From contig CALYTX010000053.1 in the NCBI GenBank assembly GCA_945487985.1, forward strand, positions 1 through 8,040: a stretch of 8,040 nt of DNA. Reading direction: 5' to 3'. Below, piece by piece: positions 1 through 6,682 of the stretch. The notes below the pieces were generated by a model. The model was not told the DNA's origin. It was given only the letters and a program-made list of their open reading frames with translations, and did not search any database. Origin of the DNA: an uncultured Verrucomicrobiota bacterium (GTDB lineage: Bacteria; Verrucomicrobiota; Kiritimatiellia; RFP12; UBA1067). Position numbers and translations under genes: made by a program. Each line of letters begins with the position of its first letter. The first letter of the stretch is position 1.

Positions 1-772
1 GCAATGGAGCCGCTTCTCGAGAGCGCAGCAACAACGAAGGGTTCTCGCGTAGCTCATTGGCCAGTTCCCGCAGGCTGCCAGCGGCGCTGTTGAGATTATC
101 CATCATCTCCCCAATCGCCGAACGCTGGCTTTCGACAATCGCGTCCGCACTCGCGGCGAGATGCGAGGCGGAAGACGCGATCGAACTCAAATTGCTCCAG
201 GCCGAGGCGAAATCCATCCGGTTAATCTGGTTCATAACCTTAGTGGCGGCATCTGAAAAGCCTTCAAGCATCGATGGTTCCGGAGGAACAACCACGGACG
301 CCGGCCGCCAGGATATCGGAGCCGGCGGCCGAGCCGCGACTCCGGCGCGCGGCAGATTGAGCTCAATCTTGGAAAGGCCCGTTATTCCGCTGGAACTTAC
401 CGTCGCGCGCAAGCCGTGTCGAACAAGTTCCCGCAGGAAGTCTTCACTGTCGGCCTTCTCCCCTGTGTGAAATCGCCGGCAGTCGATTGCCATGCGAATG
501 ACGATTGTCAGCGCATCCTTACGGTCGTAGGAGTCGTAGGCGCTCGCCACGAAGGTAATGTTTTTCACCGTGCCAATTGTAACGCCGCGAAAATTCACCT
601 CGCTACCAACGCTAAGCCCCGTCACTGGATGCTCGTAATACGTCTCGCAGGCAAGCTCGTCGCCACTGTCCACAACGCCGCCGAGGTAGACGAGCGCGGC
701 CACAATGGCCACGATTCCCGAAACAAGCGCGAAACCGATCTTCGCGTAATTGGCGTGGTTAGAACTGGACAT
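1..772 (-). CDS. mlaD: MlaD-family MCE protein, C-terminus cut by window edge
   Basis: Substrate-binding subunit of an Mla-type lipid ABC transporter, anchored in the inner membrane and facing the periplasm. 257 codons are visible and the frame is still open at position 2. Residues 1-10 are a polar N-terminus, about 11-33 form one transmembrane helix, and about 40-143 form the MCE domain. The domain shows its hallmark at 49-68 (HPVTGLSVGSEVNFRGVTIG) and ends in the typical strand TGLSKIELNL (131-140). A Pro-rich linker (149-166) leads to a helical tail (about 168-250) with LRENPSLLL (241-249), which resembles the conserved end of MCE proteins, so probably little is missing. The ATG at 772 lies 14 nt inside mlaF and has AGGGGGGAA upstream with about 6 nt spacing. 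Such proteins form hexameric rings on MlaE/MlaF (family knowledge). Substrate unknown; phospholipid is likely by analogy. Confidence 0.9.
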   Translation of the reverse strand, partial: MSSSNHANYAKIGFALVSGIVAIVAALVYLGGVVDSGDELACETYYEHPVTGLSVGSEVNFRGVTIGTVKNITFVASAYDSYDRKDALTIVIRMAIDCRRFHTGEKADSEDFLRELVRHGLRATVSSSGITGLSKIELNLPRAGVAARPPAPISWRPASVVVPPEPSMLEGFSDAATKVMNQINRMDFASAWSNLSSIASSASHLAASADAIVESQRSAIGEMMDNLNSAAGSLRELANELRENPSLLLRSREAAPL

Positions 773-1508
773 TGTCTTCCCCCCTATTGAAAAATCTTCT
801 CACAAAAGCATCGTTGGACTCGTCGCGGAGCTTTGCCGGCGTGCCAATCGCGATCATCGCCCGCCGCGCCTTGTCGAACATCGCGCAACGATCGGCGATT
901 TTAAAAATACTCGGCAACTCGTGCGTCACAACAACGAACGTCATCGCCCGCTCGCGCTTCAGTTTGAGAATTAGATTGTCGAGCGCCGCGGAAGTCAGCG
1001 GATCGAGTCCGGCGGATGGTTCATCGAGGAAAACCACCTCTGGCGAAAGCGCCATCGCCCTCGCGATTGCGACTCGCTTTTTCATCCCGCCGGAGATTTC
1101 CCCCGGCATCTTGTCGGCCGCGTCGGCAAGCTCAACCTCCTCAAGCAACTGGAGCGCCCGTTCGCGACGCTCACGGCGGCCAAGCGGGGAAAACTCCTCG
1201 AGCGGCAGCATCACATTTTCTATGCATGTCATTGAACCGAACAGCGCCCCACTCTGATACATCACGCCAATCTTGCGACACAGCGCGGCGCGATTCTCGT
1301 CGGTCCATTCCATCCCCGCAATCGCCAGTCGGCCGCCAAGCACCGGATTGAGTCCGATCATGTGCTTCATGATAGTCGACTTGCCGCATCCCGAACCGCC
1401 TAAAAGCACGAATACCTCACCGCGCGCCACCGTGAAGGACACATCCTTGAGAATCGTCGCCCCAAGGTAGCCAGCATCGACATGTTCAAGCTCGATTAAA
1501 GGTTCCAT
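759..1508 (-). CDS. mlaF: MlaF-family ABC transporter ATP-binding protein
   Basis: Cytoplasmic ATPase that powers the lipid transporter together with the MlaE permease encoded just before it. 249 residues from ATG 1508, a full-length ABC domain. Walker A GGSGCGKST is at 37-45, the Q-loop Gln at 85 (MYQSGALF), the signature ISGGMKKR at 138-145, Walker B VVFLDE at 158-163 with catalytic Glu163, the D-loop SAGLD at 165-169 and the H-loop His196. The GGMKKR form of the signature is typical of MlaF-type rather than importer ATPases. All catalytic residues are present. An in-frame GTG at 1517 would add three residues. I prefer the ATG because MEPLIEL matches how relatives begin; neither start has a strong Shine-Dalgarno. 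It overlaps the end of mlaE by 13 nt and the start of mlaD by 14 nt, which implies coupled translation. Confidence 0.95.
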   Translation of the reverse strand: MEPLIELEHVDAGYLGATILKDVSFTVARGEVFVLLGGSGCGKSTIMKHMIGLNPVLGGRLAIAGMEWTDENRAALCRKIGVMYQSGALFGSMTCIENVMLPLEEFSPLGRRERRERALQLLEEVELADAADKMPGEISGGMKKRVAIARAMALSPEVVFLDEPSAGLDPLTSAALDNLILKLKRERAMTFVVVTHELPSIFKIADRCAMFDKARRAMIAIGTPAKLRDESNDAFVRRFFNRGEDNVQF

Positions 1509-2287
1509 AGATAGCACAACACCGCCAATATTCCGTCACTTGCGGCAATGGCCACGATTCCGCCAACCACAGCCGAGGTCGCTGCCGAGCCTACTCCATC
1601 GGAAGTCGCCTTCGTGCGCATACCTTCAAAACAACCGATCATCCCGACCAGCAGACCGAAAAGACACGATTTGGCCAGCCCGAAGCTAATCATAAACACG
1701 CTCGAGGTTGCCTCCACATGCTGCCAGAAGACTACCGGCGGAACCTTCATCAGCCGCAGCACCAACGCGCCTCCGGCCAGCCCAGCAAGCTCGAGCACGA
1801 TTGTCAGAATCGGCATCGCCATCACCGCCGCGGCCACTCGCGGCAACACGAGAAATCGCACTGGCGGCAATCCCATGGTGGCAAGCGCGTCAAGTTCCTC
1901 GTCAACCTTCATCGTACCGATTTCCGCAGCGAACGCACTGCCCGAGCGGCCGGCCAGGATGATAGCCGTCACGATCGGTCCGAGCTCGCGAAACAATCCT
2001 ATCGCCAGCATGTCGGCCACATAAACCTCCACCCCGAACATCTGCAGGGCAGCTGCTGACTGAAACGCGAGAATCATCCCGAGCAGCAGCCCAATTCCCG
2101 CCGCGATTGCCAAACCATCGTACGCGGCGTGTTGGAAGGCCAACGCGAAATCGCCAAAGCGGAATCGCCGCGGGTGGAAAATCGCCGAAACGGCCGCCGC
2201 GGCACTCTCGCCAAGAAATGCCATCGCCACGGCGAACGCCTTGCGGCGCTCGTGCGCTTTCCTGCCGACGCTCTCGAAGAACCCCAT
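1496..2287 (-). CDS. mlaE: MlaE-family ABC transporter permease
   Basis: Inner-membrane permease of the Mla/MCE lipid transporter. 263 residues from ATG 2287; an in-frame TTG at 2290 is less likely. An amphipathic N-terminus (1-45) is followed by the MlaE domain with about five hydrophobic segments (roughly 55-82, 90-115, 148-180, 195-220, 235-260). Family landmarks are FRELGPIVTAIILAGRSGSA (99-118), AEIGTMKVDEELDALATMGL (121-140), LVLPR (146-150), and the end region GCFEGMRTKATSDGVG (218-233) followed by the last helix. There is no N-terminal STAS domain of the kind fused to some MlaE proteins, so a separate MlaB-like partner, if any, must lie elsewhere. The start lies 3 nt after the lipoprotein stop (TGATTGATG), so the two are very probably co-translated. 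Confidence 0.95.
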   Translation of the reverse strand: MGFFESVGRKAHERRKAFAVAMAFLGESAAAAVSAIFHPRRFRFGDFALAFQHAAYDGLAIAAGIGLLLGMILAFQSAAALQMFGVEVYVADMLAIGLFRELGPIVTAIILAGRSGSAFAAEIGTMKVDEELDALATMGLPPVRFLVLPRVAAAVMAMPILTIVLELAGLAGGALVLRLMKVPPVVFWQHVEATSSVFMISFGLAKSCLFGLLVGMIGCFEGMRTKATSDGVGSAATSAVVGGIVAIAASDGILAVLCYLWNL

Positions 2288-2290
2288 CAA

Positions 2291-2857
2291 TCAAAGCCCC
2301 GACAGCGCCGATGCAATCGCACTGGTGAACGCCATTGAAAATGCCGCGGAAAAATTGCCATCCTTAACGGGGGCCTCGCCTCTGCCGGCGACGCAGGCCT
2401 TCGCCTCGCGAACATCGAGCAGCAGCAATGAAAGCGAAACGACCGCCTTCCTCTCGCCTTCCTGTCGACAGTCGAGAGCCAGTTCGCCGACGACAACCTC
2501 GGCGAGCAGACTGGTGCGGGCCGAAGAACTGCCGTGGAAAACTCGAGCGAACAGCCCTGAGGCGGTCATCGCATCTGCGGCCGCGCCACGTAAAAGCGAC
2601 GCGGGTTGTGCCGCGAAAACATTGCAAGGATCGAACGCCATCGAGCCATCGGCGCGCAACACACACAGCCGCGTGCCGTCATAAGGAGCCCTAACCACCA
2701 CTTGTGCGAGCCTCACCGGACCAAACCGCGGCACCGCCGCGGCGAATACCGGTGCGGGGTCGAGCGCGATCGTCCAATTCGACGGCGGCTTGGGCGCTGG
2801 AGCCATACAACCGGCCACAGCCAATGACATCAACGCCATTAGACAACACTTGCCCAT
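2291..2857 (-). CDS. ABC-type transport auxiliary lipoprotein
   Basis: Predicted 188-residue envelope lipoprotein, probably the accessory partner (PqiC-like, 'ABC_trans_aux' type) of the MCE transporter encoded immediately after it. The short signal peptide ends in a lipobox at residues 13-17 (AVAGC), so Cys17 should be lipidated. The mature part has the family layout: a strand with VVVRAPYDGTRLCVLRADGS (53-72), then FDPCNVFAAQPASLL (75-89), then a helix and SGLFARV (100-106), then paired strands around 115-158. That pattern supports the family but is weak by eye. Cys65, Cys78, Cys130 and Cys155 could form disulfides (speculative). The frame is open up to 2986, but that extension overlaps the previous gene and destroys the signal peptide. 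The AAAAGGAGGGG site before 2857 fixes the start. Such genes more often follow the MCE gene; here it precedes the permease. Confidence 0.8.
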   Translation of the reverse strand: MGKCCLMALMSLAVAGCMAPAPKPPSNWTIALDPAPVFAAAVPRFGPVRLAQVVVRAPYDGTRLCVLRADGSMAFDPCNVFAAQPASLLRGAAADAMTASGLFARVFHGSSSARTSLLAEVVVGELALDCRQEGERKAVVSLSLLLLDVREAKACVAGRGEAPVKDGNFSAAFSMAFTSAIASALSGL

Positions 2858-2860
2858 CGT

Positions 2861-2869
2861 CCCCTCCTT
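2861..2869 (-). promoter_or_regulatory. Strong Shine-Dalgarno deciding the lipoprotein start
   Basis: On the minus strand the 19-nt gap between the phosphoesterase stop and ATG 2857 contains AAAAGGAGGGG, with GGAGG placed 5 nt before the ATG. It is among the clearest ribosome-binding sites in the window. It separates the true lipoprotein start from the longer open frame reaching 2986, and it suggests that the transporter half of the operon can be loaded by ribosomes independently. Confidence 0.85.
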
Positions 2870-2876
2870 TTCGCAT

Positions 2877-3659
2877 TCAGCCGTACGGCTCGCGGATACG
2901 TAGCGTTTCGATAGCAGCCGCCCTGCCAGCAGCCAGATCGAAATCAACAATTGCCCCTTCAAGCACCGAAGGCCCTTCGGCCACATCGAAGCGCGAGGGC
3001 ATGCCAGTAAGAAACTTTCTTGTCACCGGCTTCAAGTCGCGGCCGATGGACGAGATGTACGGGCCGGTCATTCCTAGATCGGTAAGATAGGCCGTCCCTT
3101 TCGGCAGTACGAGCGCATCGGACGTTTGCACATGCGTGTGAGTTCCGACCACGGCCGCGACGCGTCCGTCGAGATAATGCCCCATTGTAATCTTCTCGCT
3201 CGTGGCCTCGGCGTGGAAGTCAACAAATACCGGCACATTCTTGGGGATCTCGTTCAGAACGCGGTCGGCTGCCTTGAACGGACAATCGGCGGGATTCATA
3301 AAAACCCGCCCCTGCAGGTTGACGACCGCAAACGAAAATGTCGGCATGACAATCATCCGCCACCCTTTGCCTGGACACTCGGAAGGATAATTCGCGGGCC
3401 GCACCACCTGTGGCAGCCGATCTATTTGTCCGGCGAACTCCTTCTGTCCCCAAGTGTGGTCGCCCAGCGTAATCGCATCCGCACCCGCCTCGACCAGTTC
3501 CTGGGCGAGCGCCGCAGTAATACCCGAACCTGCCGCGCAGTTTTCCGCGTTGACGATTACAGCACCAATACCCAGCTCTCGTCTGAGCCGAGGTATCTCG
3601 CGGCGGAAAATCTTCCGTCCGGGCGAGCCGACCACATCGCCTATCATGAGAATCTTCAT
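2877..3659 (-). CDS. YmdB-like TIGR00282-family metallophosphoesterase
   Basis: Cytosolic dinuclear-metal phosphoesterase, 260 residues, usual family length. The Bacillus subtilis family member YmdB hydrolyses 2',3'-cyclic nucleotides and affects RNA turnover and biofilm/motility decisions (family knowledge; not shown here). Visible metal-site motifs are MIGDVVGSPGR (5-15, Asp8), NAENCAAGSGI (37-47, Glu39 and Asn40), TLGDHTW (64-70), DFHAEATSEK (147-156, His149) and VGTHTHVQTSD (171-181, His174 and His176). The usual Asn of the GNH motif is Asp67 here. No signal peptide. Its ATG overlaps the stop of the preceding Sel1 gene as ATGA, with only a weak upstream purine stretch, so translation is probably coupled. 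It ends 19 nt before the lipoprotein. Not to be confused with the unrelated Escherichia coli macrodomain gene also called ymdB. Confidence 0.92.
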   Translation of the reverse strand: MKILMIGDVVGSPGRKIFRREIPRLRRELGIGAVIVNAENCAAGSGITAALAQELVEAGADAITLGDHTWGQKEFAGQIDRLPQVVRPANYPSECPGKGWRMIVMPTFSFAVVNLQGRVFMNPADCPFKAADRVLNEIPKNVPVFVDFHAEATSEKITMGHYLDGRVAAVVGTHTHVQTSDALVLPKGTAYLTDLGMTGPYISSIGRDLKPVTRKFLTGMPSRFDVAEGPSVLEGAIVDFDLAAGRAAAIETLRIREPYG

Positions 3660-4771
3660 CTTGCCGGATATCCATTCTGCAACAGCCAGGCCAATGCGTT
3701 GCGATCACCGCGCGCGGCGCGCGCGCGCACCTTCCAAACAGTCGCCATCGTCGAATCCTTGCGCTCGCCGCCCACGCCCAATTCACAGCAGGTGGCAAGA
3801 TTCTCCATCGCCGGCGGATACCCCAGCCGCGCGCTGCGCCGATACCACTCGCCAGCCGCGTCGAGGTCTTTTTCCGTGCCGTCACCAAAGTAGAGACACA
3901 TCCCGTAAGCGTTCATCGCCTCGGCATTGCCGCTCGCAGCCGCGTCGCGAAACAACCCAACCGCAGCGGCAGCATCCTTCTGCACACCTTCGCCACGCTG
4001 AAGACACAGCGCATAATTGAGCTGACCGTAGGCATTGAGGAAATCAGCGCTGCGTTTGAAGTATCGCGCGGCGCGGACGAGATCCTTCTCCACGACGATG
4101 CCGTCGCGGTAGAAGCCGCCGAGGTTGTTGATCGCCTCCGGGTGATCCGCAGCGGCGGCACGCTTGAACATTTCTAACGCCTTGCGTGAATCGGGTTCGG
4201 TGCCGTAGCCGCGTTGGTAGCACATTCCGAGGTTGTAGCACCCGTTGGGATCGTTCGCCTCGGCCGCCTGCCGATAGCAGGAAAACCCCTTGGCCAACTC
4301 TCCCTGTAAGCGCTCGGGGTCGAGGGAGGGATCGGTCAGTGCCTCTGTAAGCAGTAGCGTTCCCCACGCATTGAGCGCCTGCAGGTTGCCGCCCTCGGCG
4401 GCCTTCTTGAGCATGGTGCGGTCGTTGTTCTCGAGCGAAAGCAGATACCACGCCAGCGGATTGCTCTTCGTCTCGGCCAGCTTGCGAATCTTCTCCCGCG
4501 ACTGTTCAAGATAGAATTGCCTGGTCTCATCGGAGATTCGCGCTTCGCGCGGCGCGTTGGGCTCCTCGCAAATCATCGCAATGATATACTGTTGCAGCGT
4601 CTTCCCAGCGGCGGCATCCGCCGCCACGAGTTCTGCCGCGGCGGCGTATTCCCGAGGCGACCCGCCCGAGCGCGAATTCAAAAGCCGCACTATTGCCTCG
4701 TATCCCGGAGACGCCGGCAAGGCGATGGACGGCAACAACGCCGCAAGCAGAATCGCCAGCACCATCTTCAT
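3656..4771 (-). CDS. Exported Sel1-repeat (TPR-like) protein
   Basis: 371-residue protein with a signal peptide (positively charged start, hydrophobic 3-19, likely signal peptidase I cleavage after LPA at 18-20), so probably periplasmic. After an alpha-helical N-terminal region (21-125) come about six Sel1 repeats: a degenerate, extended one at about 127-171, then good ones near 174-209, 210-246, 247-282, 283-318 and 319-354. They show the repeat pattern A-x-x-x-L-G-x-x-Y-x-x-G, for example YNLGMCYQRGYGTE (179-192) and AYGMCLYFGDGTEKD (288-302). Sel1 repeats bind proteins or peptidoglycan-related partners; no partner can be named from sequence. AGGAGG lies 8 nt before the ATG at 4771, which overlaps the previous stop as ATGA. 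Its own stop overlaps the phosphoesterase start. Role in the operon unknown; an envelope adaptor is a guess. Confidence 0.88.
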   Translation of the reverse strand: MKMVLAILLAALLPSIALPASPGYEAIVRLLNSRSGGSPREYAAAAELVAADAAAGKTLQQYIIAMICEEPNAPREARISDETRQFYLEQSREKIRKLAETKSNPLAWYLLSLENNDRTMLKKAAEGGNLQALNAWGTLLLTEALTDPSLDPERLQGELAKGFSCYRQAAEANDPNGCYNLGMCYQRGYGTEPDSRKALEMFKRAAAADHPEAINNLGGFYRDGIVVEKDLVRAARYFKRSADFLNAYGQLNYALCLQRGEGVQKDAAAAVGLFRDAAASGNAEAMNAYGMCLYFGDGTEKDLDAAGEWYRRSARLGYPPAMENLATCCELGVGGERKDSTMATVWKVRARAARGDRNALAWLLQNGYPAR

Positions 4772-5262
4772 GATGTGCGCCTCCTGAACGGGGTGAAAGG
4801 CAGCGAGCCCTCACGCAAAAAGTCCTTATGTTCATGCCATGCCTTCTTGCGTGCGCACACCGTGAGCGTGCGCCCCATGCGACCGAAATACCACCACTGC
4901 GGTCGGCGAATGGAAATGATGTCGAAACCCTCGCGAATCACTCGGTAGATTTCCGCAGGCGTGACGCCTTCCTGCTTACGCGTCCGTTCGTTGACGGTAA
5001 AAAACAGGAATCCGTCGGCGCGCAGCACGCGATTGGCCTCTCGGGCCAATTCTCGGTTCACCGCCGTTCCGGCCGCAACGACAATGTCGAACTGGGCATC
5101 TTCAAACGGAAATTCTCGCATCGAAGGAATCGACATCCAAACGCCACCGCGGAAGTTCCGCAACCGATCCGACACCGCCGGATCGCCAAAACCGACATCC
5201 AAGCCGGCGCGGATGCGCCGGCAGCGTGATGCTATCTCGGGAAGAATGCTCGCTACAGGCAT
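4768..5262 (-). CDS. Reduced SAM-dependent methyltransferase-like protein
   Basis: 164-residue protein resembling the class I (type 11) methyltransferase core but shortened. Residues 20-28 (GLDVGFGDP) look like motif I, although the usual G-x-G-x-G is incomplete. Residues 51-65 (FPFEDAQFDIVVAAG) match motif 'LPFxDxxFDxV', and 71-90 (ELAREANRVLRADGFLFFTV) match the 'ExxRVLxPGGxLxxxx' segment. Only about 22 residues separate motif I from the FPFED segment, so the second strand with its ribose-binding acidic residue seems missing. After 100 there is a plausible helix and strand (TPAEIYRVIREGFDIISIRR), an aromatic patch QWWYFGRMG, and a basic tail. It may be a minimal enzyme or a non-catalytic relative; substrate unknown. 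ATG 5262 lies 10 nt inside hisS with GGAG just upstream, and the stop overlaps the next gene by 4 nt. Confidence 0.68.
   Translation of the reverse strand: MPVASILPEIASRCRRIRAGLDVGFGDPAVSDRLRNFRGGVWMSIPSMREFPFEDAQFDIVVAAGTAVNRELAREANRVLRADGFLFFTVNERTRKQEGVTPAEIYRVIREGFDIISIRRPQWWYFGRMGRTLTVCARKKAWHEHKDFLREGSLPFTPFRRRTS
4780..4785 (-). promoter_or_regulatory. Shine-Dalgarno of the Sel1-repeat gene
   Basis: AGGAGG on the minus strand, 8 nt before ATG 4771 and inside the last codons of the methyltransferase-like gene. It confirms this ATG as the start and shows that the ATGA overlap has its own ribosome site rather than relying on re-initiation alone. Confidence 0.8.
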
Positions 5263-6482
5263 ATCTCCGTTTCCGTCCGGTTCTCCATGTCCTTAATCCG
5301 CGCCTTGCCGGCGGCAATGTCGTCGGGACCGATAAACACCGCCTTGGCCGCACCGCCAGCATCCGCGCGGGAGAAAAACTTTTTCGGCTTCTGCGCCTTG
5401 AGCGCCAAATCCACCCGTTCGCCCCGAGCGCGCAGTTTCGCGGCGAGCTTCACCGCCGCTGCGCGCTGGCCGATGTCCATGAAGCCGACGGCCACTCCCC
5501 GCTTCGCTTTCGCCGAACTTTCGCCGAAGCGCGCTTTCAGCAGTTCGGTAACGACCACATCGCCAAAGCCCAGCCCGACCGCGCCTGTCGGTTCGCCGCC
5601 GATGGTGGTTAGCAGATTGTCATAGCGACCGCCGCCGAAAATGGCGCGGAACTGGCCTTGGGTGTCAAAGCATTCGAAGACGATTCCCGTGTAGTAGCTG
5701 AGCCCCCGGATTACGGCGATGTCAAACTTTAGGCAGTCGGCGAAGCCCGCCGTTTCGGCAAGCGCGAACAGCTCCACGAGTTCAGGACAGCCGGCGTACG
5801 ATTCCGTTTCCATAATCGCAAAAGCAGCCTCAACCTCGCGTTCATCGAGTCCGCCGTCGCGAAGCATCGCGGCGATTTCCCCGTCGGGCATCTTGCCGCG
5901 CTTGTCGAGCGCGAGAAAAACCTGCGCGTGCTTCGCCGCGGCGATGCCGCTGGCGGCGAGCAACTCGCCCAGGAATTTGCGGGAAGAGACATGAACCTTG
6001 AAATCGGCGGACGAAAGCCCCATGCGGCGAAGCGCATCACAGGCCGCCCCGAGCACCTCGACCTCGGCCAGAACGGAATCCTCGCCGATAATATCGAGAT
6101 TCCACTGGTAATGCTCGCGCTTGCGTCCCTTGGTCATGCGTTCGTAGCGGAAGCATTGCGCTATCGTCGTCCACTTAATCGGAAAGGACAATTCCTTCTG
6201 GCGCTGCGCGACCATGCGCGCAAGGGTTGGGGTCATCTCCGCGCGGAGCGCAAGGTGGCGATCGGACTTGTCGTTGAAGTGGTAGATTTGCTCACCGACC
6301 TCTTCGCCCGCCTTGCGCGCCAACAACTCGTAACTCTCGACCACGCACGCATCGTACGGTTCAAACCCCGCCGCCTCACCAGCCGCACGGAAAGCATCAA
6401 ACACCTTATTGCGCCACACCATATCTTCGGGATAGAAGTCGCGCATCCCGCGTGGCGGCTCGAAACTGATTTTCTCTGCCAT
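5253..6482 (-). CDS. hisS: Histidyl-tRNA synthetase
   Basis: Cytosolic class II aminoacyl-tRNA synthetase that charges tRNA-His; 409 residues, near the usual bacterial length. Order of landmarks: N-terminal RGMRDFYPEDM (11-21), LRAEMTPTLARMV (79-91), motif 2 FRYERMTKGRKREHYQWNLD (111-130), the histidine-specific loop RGLSYYTGIVFE (259-270, with Arg259), GGGRYDNL (283-290), motif 3 AVGLGFG (301-307), and an anticodon-binding domain from about 328 to the end. The usual Asp in RGLDYYTG is Ser261. The motif 2 wording (REHYQWN) is closer to what I remember of plant organellar HisRS than to E. coli HisRS. The ATG at 6482 has no Shine-Dalgarno and sits just after an extended -10 box, so the mRNA may be nearly leaderless. 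First gene of the eight-gene operon; no T-box or other leader fits in the space available. Confidence 0.97.
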   Translation of the reverse strand: MAEKISFEPPRGMRDFYPEDMVWRNKVFDAFRAAGEAAGFEPYDACVVESYELLARKAGEEVGEQIYHFNDKSDRHLALRAEMTPTLARMVAQRQKELSFPIKWTTIAQCFRYERMTKGRKREHYQWNLDIIGEDSVLAEVEVLGAACDALRRMGLSSADFKVHVSSRKFLGELLAASGIAAAKHAQVFLALDKRGKMPDGEIAAMLRDGGLDEREVEAAFAIMETESYAGCPELVELFALAETAGFADCLKFDIAVIRGLSYYTGIVFECFDTQGQFRAIFGGGRYDNLLTTIGGEPTGAVGLGFGDVVVTELLKARFGESSAKAKRGVAVGFMDIGQRAAAVKLAAKLRARGERVDLALKAQKPKKFFSRADAGGAAKAVFIGPDDIAAGKARIKDMENRTETEICL

Positions 6483-6492
6483 AACAAGTCGT

Positions 6493-6501
6493 ATTATAGC
6501 A
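6493..6501 (-). promoter_or_regulatory. Extended -10 promoter of the hisS operon
   Basis: The minus strand reads TGCTATAAT, a perfect extended -10 (TGnTATAAT). At canonical spacing transcription would start near 6486, leaving about 4 nt before the hisS ATG at 6482. No convincing -35 hexamer lies 17 nt upstream (CGTAAT), which is acceptable for an extended -10. It is the only clear promoter for the operon in this window. Confidence 0.72.
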
Positions 6502-6682
6502 AAAATTTTCTATGAATTACGAGAGAGTCCCGCTCTGGAGTTTTTGGGCCTCTTCCGTTCCCTGTCTTTCTTCTTCAGGTCGATCATCCACCTCGACAGC
6601 CTGCCTTTCCAATTTTACTCACGAGATTGTACAACTTGTGCGGCGGTGCATCAACACCACCACGCTCCATTTCTATGCGTTT

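Noticed and set aside
2858..2986. N-terminal extension of the lipoprotein frame
   Set aside because: It overlaps the phosphoesterase gene, hides the signal peptide and lipobox, and ignores the strong GGAGG site that precedes the ATG at 2857.
3126..3893. Long plus-strand open frame (255 codons) opposite the phosphoesterase and Sel1 genes
   Set aside because: It is antisense to two well-supported genes, shows no recognisable domain, and its composition fits a GC-rich shadow frame.
5928..6515. Plus-strand open frame of 195 codons opposite hisS
   Set aside because: Antisense shadow of conserved hisS codons; no domain pattern and no ribosome site supporting its start.
6521..6556. AGAG/CTCT stem followed by TTTTT as a terminator
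   Set aside because: The stem is only 4 bp, the T-run does not directly follow it, and no plus-strand gene ends upstream within the window.
6627..6634. Palindrome TTGTACAA as a possible operator
   Set aside because: It does not extend beyond 8 bp, and palindromes of that length are expected many times by chance in a window this size.
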